A DNA stretch of 64,000 nt from Pyrrhosoma nymphula (taxonomy: Eukaryota; Arthropoda; Insecta; Odonata; Coenagrionidae): the NCBI GenBank assembly GCA_963573305.1, contig OY754330.1, positions 20,680,596-20,744,595 on the forward strand, read 5' to 3'. The notes under the pieces are model-generated. The model did no database searches and was not told where the DNA came from. It worked only from the letters and a program-made list of their open reading frames with translations. The position numbers were made by a program, and so were the translations under genes. Below are positions 32,364-42,744 of this stretch, piece after piece; positions within the stretch are counted from its first letter, which is position 1; each line of letters opens with the position of its first letter.

Positions 32364-32384
32364 ACCCCGACGGCAAGGTCGGGG
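32351..32384 (+). promoter_or_regulatory. -1 programmed ribosomal frameshift signal between gag and pol
   Basis: In the gag frame the last codons read CAG GGA AAC TTG TAA, giving the canonical slippery heptamer G GGA AAC at 32351-32357. A 7 nt spacer is followed by a perfect 7 bp stem CCCCGAC/GTCGGGG (32365-32371 and 32378-32384) with loop GGCAAG. Slipping by -1 reads GGG AAA CTT GTA AAC and joins exactly the open pol frame. Heptamer, spacing, stem and frame all agree. Confidence 0.9.
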
Positions 32385-34447
32385 ACGAATTAATTTTAGC
32401 CGTTTCGCCTGAAGCCGGCCTCGTAATGGAGGGAACGATCCTTGGCCGTAATCGTAGGTTCCTTGTCGATACCGGCGCGGCAATTTCAATTCTTCACCAA
32501 AAAAGATTTCCATTTAAGGAATTAAATCCGTATCCGTATGTCACTCCAGTTAAAAGTGCGTCTGGCCATGCACTTCCAGTCACGGGTCAGTGTTCTATTC
32601 CGTTAGTGATAAATGGAAAAGATTACCCTCACGACGTCTTGATTATAGATTTAGGGAATACAAATTATGATGGAATAATTGGCCTTGATTTTATGAAAAA
32701 TTACGCCTGTTCTTTGAACTTAAATCAAGCATTATTGATAATTAATAACAACCATTACGTGCAATTACGCCCCAACTCAAGTCAACCACCCGCCGTTGAG
32801 TTAATAGCATGCGAAACTCAGAGATATATCATGGAAGGAGGCAACAATCACATGTCACAGGGCGTTATATCCAACGAAAAAGCTCACTTGGAGCCAGATT
32901 TAATTTCATTTGACGATCCTCCCGACGTGGGCGATGAGGCAGTCAAGGATTTGGGACTGATCGCCGATTTAGGGTGTACAAAGGGAAGGGAGGAGGGAAC
33001 AGATTCATGGGGTTGGAAGGAAGAGATGTCAACCAAAGAGGATAAATTGTGGGATGAATTTTGTATAGCAAGAGCAGCGACTGTGGGAAAGAGAGAAAAT
33101 CGAAGTGTGACCACGAGTTCATTAGAGGTGATTCAATCCGGCATAGGAGGATTTGAGGGGAAAAAAGAGGAAGAGTGCGAAAAAGATGAAGTGTGCATAG
33201 AAAGGGGAACCGCGACTGTCGAGAATGGAAGGGAAAGTGAGGAGGCAGGCGATGTTGCTAGTGGGTTATCAGAAATCAGTGACTCTGTGGAATTGTTTAT
33301 GAGTTTACGATTAGAGGGGAAAAAAGAGGAAGAGTGCGAAAAAGATGAAGTGTGCGTGAAAAGAGGAAACGCAACTGTCGAGAATGGAAGAGAAAGTGAG
33401 GAAAGTTTTAGTTTACGTAAAAAGGACTCTGATGATACCTCTAGGCGAACCGTAGCCTCATATAAGTGCGAAAAAGAAAGTGGCTCCCAAACAATGCGCA
33501 TTGATGGAAACCCTAGGACACCCCTTATGTCGATGGAGCAGTCTGATCTTATCCCTGGGCAAGGCGTAATCTCTCTAGTGGGTGAAGAAGATACTGCCTC
33601 AGAATTGCTGTACATTACTGAAAATTTTAGGACACCTCCTCTGTCTATTATGCTATGTTTTGCGAGGAATCATAAGTTAGCGAATACGGGAATTTTAATC
33701 ACAGAACAGGATTATGTACTACCATCAATAGCGAGAGGGTCGAAGGAAGGAATAGCTCCTATTTTACTTTATAATGATGGACTCATTGACAGAGTTTTTA
33801 AGAAAGGGTTTACCATAGACGTCGAACAACTGAGATTGGATCCACGGAAATGTCATTTCTTCCAAAGACAAGTAAATTTCTTAGGGCATTTTGCCACGGC
33901 TGATGGGAAAAGCGAGTTGGATCAAGGGAAGTACGGCAAGGGGTTGATGCTACCGAGCCTCTCAGAAGGACAATTGGTTCTTTTACGGAACAATGTCGTC
34001 TCCCACGGGCAGGCCCGGAAGTTTGTTTCACGCTGGTTAGGGCCCTATAAGGTTGCCAGAGTGAGGAGTCCCGTGAAAGCCGACATAGAGAACTTGCAGA
34101 ATGGAAGGCGCATCCTCGCTCATTCACGCAACCTCATACCCCTACCCCCTGACCCGCAAGTGGAGACCCTGCCTCCAGTGATGGACACCCATGGCCCCCC
34201 ACCGGACACCGCCAGGCACTCGGCGAGGGTCGACGAAAGCACTCCGAGTCCTTCTCCCCTCCCAACGAGCACTCACTCTCCTCTAGCCCCTGCCTTACCC
34301 TTGTCCCCTCCCCATCCTCCTCCACCATATAACTTACGGCCCTTGCCCGGGAGATTATTTAACGCCTCCCGAAGAATCCCTTTTCCTTCATCCGAAACCC
34401 AACCCGAAACCCAGTCACTCGCAGTCGATCATCCTCACTCCCTTTGA
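32351..34447 (+). CDS. pol: Internally deleted Pol (protease, acidic repeats, RT scrap, integrase tail)
   Basis: This frame is entered by -1 frameshift; the first internal ATG is at 32426. Numbering from that ATG: an aspartic protease with FLVDTGAAIS (active-site DTG at 15-17) and IIGLDFM near 85; an acidic, Glu/Lys/Cys-rich region (about 150-330) with a 53-codon in-frame duplication (33155 and 33314, EGKKEEECEKDEVC); an RT thumb-like scrap LRLDPRKCHFFQRQVNFLGH at about 470-490; then a direct jump to the integrase C-terminal tail (GQLVLLRN, then KFVSRWLGPYKVARV at about 515-545); and a Pro-rich end. The RT catalytic motifs, RNase H and the integrase DDE core are missing, yet the reading frame stays open for 673 codons. 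It cannot replicate alone. Confidence 0.88.
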   Translation, partial: GKLVNPDGKVGDELILAVSPEAGLVMEGTILGRNRRFLVDTGAAISILHQKRFPFKELNPYPYVTPVKSASGHALPVTGQCSIPLVINGKDYPHDVLIIDLGNTNYDGIIGLDFMKNYACSLNLNQALLIINNNHYVQLRPNSSQPPAVELIACETQRYIMEGGNNHMSQGVISNEKAHLEPDLISFDDPPDVGDEAVKDLGLIADLGCTKGREEGTDSWGWKEEMSTKEDKLWDEFCIARAATVGKRENRSVTTSSLEVIQSGIGGFEGKKEEECEKDEVCIERGTATVENGRESEEAGDVASGLSEISDSVELFMSLRLEGKKEEECEKDEVCVKRGNATVENGRESEESFSLRKKDSDDTSRRTVASYKCEKESGSQTMRIDGNPRTPLMSMEQSDLIPGQGVISLVGEEDTASELLYITENFRTPPLSIMLCFARNHKLANTGILITEQDYVLPSIARGSKEGIAPILLYNDGLIDRVFKKGFTIDVEQLRLDPRKCHFFQRQVNFLGHFATADGKSELDQGKYGKGLMLPSLSEGQLVLLRNNVVSHGQARKFVSRWLGPYKVARVRSPVKADIENLQNGRRILAHSRNLIPLPPDPQVETLPPVMDTHGPPPDTARHSARVDESTPSPSPLPTSTHSPLAPALPLSPPHPPPPYNLRPLPGRLFNASRRIPFPSSETQPETQSLAVDHPHSL

Positions 34448-35354
34448 CCCTGTGCCACCACGGTCTCAAGACACCCGTGGAGTTCATTGTTTACCCCTCC
34501 AGCGATCTCCACTCCTTGAACGTCCCCAATATCCTGCTCTCTTAATGGGGCGGCCGCCAGTGAAGAAGTCACCGAGGAGCTGCCTCCGACGCCCGGGAAG
34601 GGCCTGGACGTCTTATGGTGGAGCGCACCCGCCCCCACCTCTTCCACAGAACGGACAATCCAGCCGCCTCCGGGGAAACGCAGACGCCCTAAGCGTGTGG
34701 GGCATAACCGGAGGAGGAGAGCAATCCGTGCGGTCCGAGTGAGGGTTGGAGAAGTGATTTGTGATAATGAAACAGAGAAGTGAATAAAAATAAAAATAAT
34801 AACAGTGAAATGTTAGTGAAATGTGCTTCATGACATGAGAAACGCGTGCACAAAGACTGAGAGACAATGAACTAAGTAAGTTAGAAAAAAGAGATGAGCA
34901 CGTATGCGAAATCGTGTGTTTAGAGGAAATTTCATAGGACTTTGTGTATTTTTGTGTAATTAGATTTTGGTAGGGCTGTGTATTTTTTAAAAATTATGTG
35001 AATATAGACTAAGACTTTAGATAGACTGAAATAGTGCAACATTTATCTTCGTGAATTTTTGTTTTTTAAATGTATTATATGTTCCTGTGTTTGATGCGAG
35101 GAGATGACGATGATAACTTTGGTTTTTGCGATATAATGATAACTTGGTCTATGTGATACTATATATATACGGTTCCTTAATTTTTGTCGTTTTCGGCTAT
35201 ACGGTGATTTAATTTTAGGAAGGGTGTTTCATTTTTTGTTTCTTTGTATCTCCTGAATTTTAATTAGATTATAGAGTGTATAACGTTATTGTAACGTGCT
35301 GACAAGGTCGGTGTCAAACCCCCCTACCCGGAAGCTTATTTGCCAACGGGGTGA
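34448..35354 (+). other. Region between pol and 3' LTR
   Basis: In the pol frame beyond two stops (34447 and about 34522), an open stretch runs to about 34780 and ends in a very basic segment (GKRRRPKRVGHNRRRRAIR). This looks like a former C-terminal extension of the polyprotein. The rest is AT-rich non-coding sequence up to the LTR. The polypurine tract before TGTGGT is poor (ACGGGGTGA). Confidence 0.45.
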
Positions 35355-36288
35355 TGTGGTAAAGAGATTTCGGGGGCGTCCAGAGAGTGTGTGAACCAAG
35401 AAATTGAGGACTGCGTCGCCACGAGTCACACGTGGCCAGGCCATCGGCAGGGTTCACACGCTCTTGGGCGCTCCAGGGCCACCACCCCCCTCCAAACCCC
35501 TTTCGGACTCCGAGGTCGCGGCGACCGATTCCTTGGGTGACGGAGAGGCGTGGAGACAAAGGAGTGAAGCGTCCGCCAGGGTGGGCCATCCTGGACCGCG
35601 GGTCAGTGTCTCAACGCCATCCATCCTCTCTTGACACCCGGGAAGGTCGCCACCCTCTCACCACCCCCTGCCCCCTTCACCACTCCCTGCCCCCCTCGCA
35701 CCACCCCCTGCTCGCCCGTTTCCACTCCCTGCACCCCCTATTTTTCCACCCACGCAACCCCTTTCGCCACCCCCTGCACCCTAAAATTGGGTATATAAGG
35801 AGAAGACGGTAAGACCCAGGGAGTTCATCCCCACCCTGTACCGTGGCTATGTCGGCCTCGAGCGCGACAAGCCTTCCCCGCTCCTCGGCCAGTCGGCGAG
35901 AACCGCAAGACTGCCCTGCCCGAACTCGCTTCTCTCACCCGGCCTAGTCGGCGAACGCACGACTGCCATCCGCCCTTCACCCTCCGCTCCCGGCCAGTCG
36001 GCGAACGCATGACTGCCATCCGCCCTGCACCCTCCGCTCCCGGCCAGTCGGCGAACGCATGACTGCCATCCGCCCTGCACCCTCCGCTCCTGGCCAGTCG
36101 GCGAAAGCAAGACTGCCACCAGCTTCCGTCCCTTCCGACCCGACGCCGCCTTGTCGCACTCATTGTGTTGTGTCTCGTAAGTGTTAGTGTACTTGTAAAA
36201 GCTGATCTTGCTGTAAAACAATCATGAGCAATAAAGCTCCCCTAAGGCCAACCAGTCTGTTATTTCTTCCCCTAATGTCTCGACGACA
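35355..36288 (+). repeat. 3' LTR
   Basis: 934 bp, matching the 5' LTR (29989-30922) at every position I compared, including the tandem 50 bp array, TATA box and AATAAA. It is followed by the AGAT target duplication at 36289-36292. Confidence 0.95.
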
Positions 36289-36292
36289 AGAT

Positions 36293-38280
36293 ATTTGTGT
36301 ACGCACGACATTTTGGCGCCCAACGTTTGTAGCTTCGCTTCTCTAACGTTTTACTTTCCCAATATTTATGTCTAAAATGTAACGTTCTTGGGCTTCTACA
36401 ACTGCATTCCATTCTAAAATAATTATGAATGTTCCCTCCCTTTTATTTTTTCTCTTTTTTAATTCTGTCTTACATGTATTCCAAATCGTCTTCATCATTC
36501 TCTATTGTTTTAAGTTTTCTTAAACTACACCTTATTTCTGTGATGAAGCTTTTATTCTATCTTTGATGATTCCTTCATTTTATTGCAGATAGTGTTTTAC
36601 TCATCAACGTACCCACCCTAGCCCAAACCTTGATAGCAAGCAATTGTTTTTAGAGTTAGTGATCAACAGCGGATGATTCCAGGTGGATTCCACTCCGGAA
36701 GTCCACCTCGAAGCATTCATTTTACTAATTCCTTGAAGATCCAAGCTCCATTATTTGTATTTCTTCTTCTAAACTTTCCAGTTCACAGCGTGAAACATAA
36801 TTTTCTGGTGGACTCGAAGGCAAATTATCCTTAGTACCAAAGTATGACTTAGGAAATTTTGTTTGGTGTACACTTCAAACTGAGCGTCGCAAACAAAGCA
36901 ATTTGCATGGTCCGTCAAAATTGGCACTGGAATTGCTAAAAACTAGAAAAAGTATTTTATTAGCATTTCTGTGATTAGCCATTATTGCATTAGGAACCAG
37001 AGTTGCTTTTTGCATTCTTTTCCCTTCATTTTTTAATTATTTCTAAAACTCAGTTGAATTAATGGATAACAAGATAATAACTATTGTGCATGAAAAGCTG
37101 TCGTATCTCTAAATGTTCAGCCACAGTCTCTGGCTCTACTGCGTGGAATTGTTCACAGTAAGAAAGCGAACTTTCCAATTTCAAATAAAACAATTCATCG
37201 CACGCAAGTACTGCGGAGACTGGCTGGCAGCGTTCACCGTGGAAGTGGTGACTGCCTTCATTTTAGTTACTCTTCTTGTATCCCTGCAGTGTCTGACGTG
37301 ATACATCTATGTAGGGTTATTTCTCATGATGCAAAAAGGATCATAGAAGTTTAGCATGTGGTAAGCAATTCTAAGCAATCGTGACGGGAGTAACCGACGG
37401 GAACGATTTTAACAAATAAACGCGTTCTTGTTTCTGATGACGATTACCGATTGTAGAATTAGCGGACACGGTTGCTAGGATCTTGTTACGGCGTATCATA
37501 CTTATCAGAATTAGTCATTTCCTATTTCTAGGTAAAGCAATTGTCGCTACGCTATTTATTATCTCTGTCCTTGTATAAGGTTCTAAGAGTTTAAAAGGCT
37601 TTCATTTTTATTCAGTCATAGTTGGTGCATGACTCGGGTGCCTTATCTCCTTCGCACTTTATACCCTACGTACTTTCGGAGTCAAATCTCTCAAAAATCT
37701 CAGCAGAAAGACATATTATAACAGTAAATTACATCATTTTCTCACGCATCTTTACCTTCAATAAATTTCCGCCATCAATAACAGTATGTAAACTTGTTGA
37801 GAAGGTGCCTTTTACTATATAATCCGCCAAAACATGAACTGCATAAAAATACATGCTACAATTACGCTGAATCATTTCAGTACCCTTTCGTACGTACATT
37901 TTTCGCCAAAAACTAAAATGAGCAGAGGCATGTTTTTCCTAATTAAAACACGCATGACTTAAATAACCTGAACCTAAAAAAGGTTTCCTCCATAAATATC
38001 TAAATCTATACACCGCCCGCCCGTTACAATATTCCATTGTCATTATATTTAATTGGCCAATATTAATAGAATACATTTCAAGTTTGGCATGAGAGTGTGC
38101 GTTAAAATTGACATCTACACCTTTCGCCCTGATCAAATCACTCTGATTTATATATTTGCCAGTGCTCCATCCAAGGTTTTGCAACCCAGAATTCTTCATT
38201 GCTCTCTCGAGAATATTTGCGTACATTATTCTGGAATTCACTTCGGGTTATTGAGCAGTATGCTACACTTGATATCTATA
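36293..38280. other. No gene; starts with a retroelement-like primer binding motif
   Basis: TTTTGGCGCCCAACG at 36312-36326 follows ACGCACGACA. It looks like the primer-binding site and LTR end of a different LTR element into which the young element may have inserted. The remaining sequence to 38280 is AT-rich with only short frames. Confidence 0.4.
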
Positions 38281-38289
38281 TGCATAGTC

Positions 38290-39350
38290 TAACTCTCGTC
38301 ACGTTATTTGTACATATCCCGGTCACCTGAGACCGGGGGAAATATGAAAATATTCTTAGCTCTTTCTCATGATTCCTCAATTCGATGATAGTAGAGAGAG
38401 AAACATTTGTTGAAGTTTTTGCGATGGGAAGCGGTATGTTTATGAATGAGATCAATGAAGGGAGGACATTTAGTGGAGTGGCGGAGCCCATTTATTCGTA
38501 TGGAGAGCGAGGTATTACATTCACCACTGTAGAATGCTGGGCATAAATTATATGAGAGACGGTAGACGATATATGTGGAAGTACAGTTGGCTGCTGAGAA
38601 AAATCTGATGTAAGAGGACGTAGAAGGAGAGTGGAGGAGGGAGCAGCAATTGCATCTAGGGCGGTTGCAAGTTGAGGAGAACGGTGAAGAGGGGCGGTCG
38701 GTTGAAGTGTGGGTTTCATGGATTTTAAGATATCACGCAGGTTTGCGGGACGATTAAAAGATACTGCGGGACATGAGGGTAATAAGAGGGCAGTGGAATT
38801 ATTATTCTTTAAAATTGAGTATAAATCGCGGAGGATGTTTTTTATTTTATGGGAGCCAGGGAAGAATATGGTAACGAGATTGAGTCTGTCGGGGTGTTGG
38901 GTTTTAGTCCGAGGGGTGTAATTGGCAGTAGGGGGCAGGATTTTATCGGCGAGAAGCTTTTTTGGGTACTCGCGTTCTCTGAGAGGGTGATATAGGTTAT
39001 ATTTATATTGTTGAAGGGAGTGGGTGTTGTTACAGATGCGGTGGCCGCGGATCGAGAGGGAATATGGAATGGAGGGCTCGGTATGTGGCGGATGGTAGCT
39101 TTTGAAATGAAACTATTGGTCATGGTTCGTGAGTTTTTTATGGACGGAGGTGATGAACTTGTTGTTTTTAGTTGGATATTAACATCTAAAAATGTGATGG
39201 CGGAATCGGAGGCGAAAGAAGTGAAAGAAACCGAAAAGGAAGAGTTTATCGTGGAAATAAAGGAAGATAGAGATTCGTGGCCATGAGACCCTAGGACAAA
39301 GATATCATTAATATAGCGGACCCAGAAGAGAAGTTTAAGGGTTTATCTTT
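38290..39350 (-). mobile_element. Penelope-like element, 3' half (RT motif C to GIY-YIG)
   Basis: The minus strand from about 39350 downward reads LLFWVRYINDIFVLG, the PLE RT motif C with YIND in place of YIDD. SDSAITFLDVNIQLK follows, then a connector ending HSLIYAQH/CPAFYSG-like text and the GIY-YIG tail with RMNGLRHSTKCPPFIDLIHK, then NKCFSLSTIIELRNHE near 38400. Several frame changes make it a relic. The domain order (RT then GIY-YIG) and the motif text identify a PLE. It complements the plus-strand RT fragment at 39950-40425, which stops just before motif C. Confidence 0.78.
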
Positions 39351-39949
39351 TAAATAAATCATTCAAGAATACTATTAAAGAAGACTTATTTTACAAGAGA
39401 ATATTTAATCAACCACTTAAAGACTAAAATATTCATTGTTACAGATGTTCAAATCCAACCCACAGAATATAAGTGAGTATGTTTTTATCTGGCACCATTT
39501 GATGGCTGTATGGTTGAGGGTTGATTTATGTATTCTCCACGTTTTCTTGTCGACTTCCAGTCAGTTGCTTCCGAGTCCGCAAAATTCAGGTGCTTTCCTA
39601 AACATGGCAAACACATCGCGGCTATCGTCACATCCTTCCAATCGCCTTCTGCATGTTTTATAGAAGAGAGTCGTATTAGTGTGTATAGAAGTATATTTTA
39701 AAGGGAACATTTTTTATTGACATTTTGACTTTTTTTTGTTGATATTTTTGACATCAAACAATACATGATCAATGAAGTATAACATATTACAAAGTTAATC
39801 AATGCATTATAACACATTGCAAAGTTAATGTATAACAAAATTGAATGTATACACAAAAGAATTTCTTTTATTCATTAATTATGTATCTTTACTGATAATC
39901 GTAACAATTTTGGTTCTGCTAAGTCCATTATAAATATTATAAATATAAT

Positions 39950-40425
39950 TCACAAACCTGACAACCCCGGCCGCCCCTTTGTCTCCTCTTATAACTCACC
40001 CACCGAACGCATGTCCGCATTTGTCGACTACTACCTACAACCCATTGTCCACTCCCTGCCCTCCTGTATCAAAGACACTTATCATTTTCTATAACGCCTC
40101 CATTCCACTCCACTCCCCTCTGACTGTGATATCTTAATGGCCACTATTGATGTCACTTCCCTATACACCAGCATTCCTCATTCTGAAGGAATTTCTGCCA
40201 TCCGCCATTTCATTACTCAACGCCCTACTCCTCTCATTCCCAGCTCTGATTTCCTTCTTGATCTTTCTAATTTCATCCTTACCCACAACGCTTTCTCTTT
40301 CAATAATAAACTCTGTCTTCAAATTAAAGGATGCGCCATGGGTAGTTGTTTCAGTCCTTCCTACGCCAACCTTTTCCTTGGACTTTTTGAACAATCTTTT
40401 CTAAATTACCATAGTTTTATACCAT
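39950..40425 (+). mobile_element. Penelope-like element, RT N-terminal to motif B fragment
   Basis: The plus strand reads PFVSSYNSPTERMSAFVDYY, LQPIVHSLPS, then (after a stop at 40095) DILMATIDVTSLYTSIPHSE (motif A), a HFITQRPTP segment, and LQIKGCAMGSCFSPSYANLF (motif B). It ends near FEQSFLNYH. This is the PLE RT from region 1 to motif B. The orientation is opposite to the adjoining 3' half at 38290-39350. Confidence 0.82.
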
Positions 40426-40429
40426 AGTT

Positions 40430-41232
40430 TCATAGTTAGTATAAAAACTCGTTACTGTTTTCAACCAAGGATTTTACCTCCTCTTAAACTCAAATATTGC
40501 AGCACAATGAAAAGCAAATGAGAATCTTCATCATCCCTTTTATTACTTCATGCCAAATTGTCTTTTTATTAGAGCCAATCTGGTGTTAGGACGTGTTTAT
40601 CGATCAAAACGGTGATGGACATACAGTTACGAATTATGAAGCTTTCGTTACAGTTGGCTAAAATGCCTCGCTAAAATAGTTGTTATGCTTTCTTAAATGC
40701 ATGTGCGTTGTTAATTAAGATAAAGTTGTCACTCAAAATACCACATATGGCTCGAAGTAATTGTCCTACTTTATGTAAGATGGGCAGGAATATCAAGGCT
40801 TCGTAACCAATAACTTCGTGTCTTCGATTGCTGAGGGTTGTCCCGGAATATCCATTTCTATTTACGCGTGCATTTTTGAGCCACCAACTCCATTTTCAGA
40901 CTGCTCGTGGATTTTTTCCACTTGACGTCATTCGAAAACCTAAAGAACTTCAAGGAACGCTATGAGAATAAAAAGTGCTTAAAAAATAGATAGGGCACGG
41001 AACGTGTAAGAGTCTGTTGGTCATTCTCTGACTTTCATCATAACCTAAATCTAACCGGCAGATTACTATAATGAATGAAAAGAGACAATCGAAAAGCAGC
41101 TGGCAAGAGATTCGAATGTTTCATGAAATTCACACACTGCCATACACCCTCATGATGTAAACATTTAAAGACTAGCGCCTCATTTTAATGGGTTGCAACA
41201 ATTCGCCATCGTTTGTCAAATAAATGCTGTAA
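40430..41232. other. No gene seen
   Basis: AT-rich spacer between the PLE fragment and the ankyrin-type gene relic. I found no coding frame or repeat structure. Confidence 0.4.
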
Positions 41233-42744
41233 TTACTCACCAAAAGCACATTGAATGGGAATACAATTATATGAATGCGTTTTGCATACCTTGGTCTCCG
41301 TGGTCAGTGCCGCCATCACGTGTTCATCGTAGTATTCAAGGAGCGACGGGAGCTGTTTACTCAGCCTCGACCTTGCGTCCGAAGATCCATGTTCGAAGAT
41401 CATATAAGGAATGACCGATGCCAAATATATCTCCTTGCCCTGTTGATTCTGTTTGCCCAGAGCAATTCTGATCCAATAATATAATTCCTCTCCATCTTTA
41501 TCCTTCCTCTCCGCCTCCTCGAGGATTCCCTTGAATTTCTTCTCTCGCGCTCCGTCGCCCTCTCTCAAATATGGAAGCCCTTTGTTATCGAACGTCATAT
41601 ACACAGCCAGCTGAGAAAATCTATAGAGATTAGCAACGTAACACTTCTCAGCGTTCCAACTCCCACCAAGGTAAACCTTTCGCTCTTCAAAGTCGGCGTA
41701 TGAAACAAAGCTCCCATTCTGCTCACTCCCATCGTGGTCTTTAAAATTCTTTTTCATTCTTTTGATGTTAAAGGATTCGAAATCGACTAAAACTTTGACG
41801 CTCGACTGGAATTGAATGAATTCCAGAATGGACGTCGTAATTATATCCTCGTCGTACATCATTTCGTAACGACTCTTCATTTTTGAAATGTTCTTTTCGT
41901 TTGAGGGCATCATCTCCGTCTTCTGCAGCATCGCCTCTATACAATAATCTCTGCGGATTTCTCTGTTGTAGAGCCTTTTTTGTAGAGCCTCATGATGAAT
42001 GCAGTCGTGACATTCTCAACTTTCTCCAGAACATTCTGAATCTGTGATTCTCTTTTTTTAGAATCCCATTCAGCAGCCAACTCTTTCGTCTGTGTCCTCA
42101 TGGATTCCTCAATAGAAGTGTTCGGTGGACAAGAGTGATTGCAAATAGTCCACTTTGGAAGCATTGTCACCCTGTTTTATCTTAACTGCATCCAAAGACT
42201 CCTTTTGCAAGGTTACCATGGATGAAGTGTTGCCCTGTTGCTGTTTTACTTCCTCCAGTGACTGGTTCACTGTAGTTAAATCACTCCTTACTTCTGATAA
42301 CTGTGTTTCCATGGAATCCTTAATAGAAGCAAGTTCGGTGGAGAACAGTGTTTTCAATTCAGTTATGGTTTCAGCGACACTTTCCGTAGATTCGACATTT
42401 CTTCGCCGAAAACTTTTGTGTCTAGATAGAACCAGGTGTTGTATTTCCTCTCGTTCCTTGTCCCCAGGGTGTTTGGAGACCATGTCTTGTGCAATTTTCA
42501 GTGCGCTGCGACCATCCTTGTCCTCTATCGAAGGATCAGCCTCCGCTTCCAGGATCTCCCGAACCCAGTCCGGCTTTCCCAACACCACCGCTTGATGAAG
42601 CATCGTCATCTGGCTAGCGTTCTTCACATTTATATCGCGCAAAGCTTTCAAATATTCAACGTACATCTTGACGGGCTGTTCAAGTTTTTCTTCGAAGAGT
42701 AACTCCTCCATTTTGGCCTCCATTGAGATTTGACGCACACCCAA
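41233..42744 (-). pseudogene. Ankyrin / coiled-coil protein gene relic with a C-terminal domain
   Basis: Reading down from 42744 (best start MEAKMEELLFEEKLEQPV): an N-terminal helix, one ankyrin repeat (MTMLHQAVVLGKPDWVREIL, then ADPSIEDKDGRSALKIAQ), and a coiled coil with the related segments ASIKDSMETQLSEVR and TSIEESMRTQTKELA. A 230-residue domain follows at 41931-41291, including SFVSYADFEERKVYLGGSW, LYRFSQLAVYMTFDNKG and EIYLASVIPYMI. There are two frameshifts: one at about 42120, and one in an A6 run at about 41975. The coding sense ends at ACCAAG|GTATGC (41290/41289), a good splice donor, so this derives from an intron-containing gene. I recall related multicopy arthropod proteins with an HExxH peptidase-like motif where this copy has YRFSQ, but I could not check this. 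Function unknown. Confidence 0.6.

Larger units (their letters stand above)
29989..36288 (+). mobile_element. Young Ty3/gypsy-type LTR retrotransposon with deleted pol
   Basis: This is a 6.3 kb element: 934 bp LTRs (TG..CA), AGAT target duplications, a primer-binding-site candidate TGGTGTCAGGTG just inside the 5' LTR (30929), gag, a -1 frameshift signal, and a shortened pol. By eye the two LTRs are identical along their whole length, so integration is recent. Pol keeps protease, a scrap of the RT thumb region and the integrase C-terminal tail. It lacks the RT palm, RNase H and the integrase catalytic core, so the element must have moved using enzymes from a relative. After pol (34448-35354) only an Arg-rich frame remnant and an AT-rich 3' leader remain. 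Confidence 0.92.
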
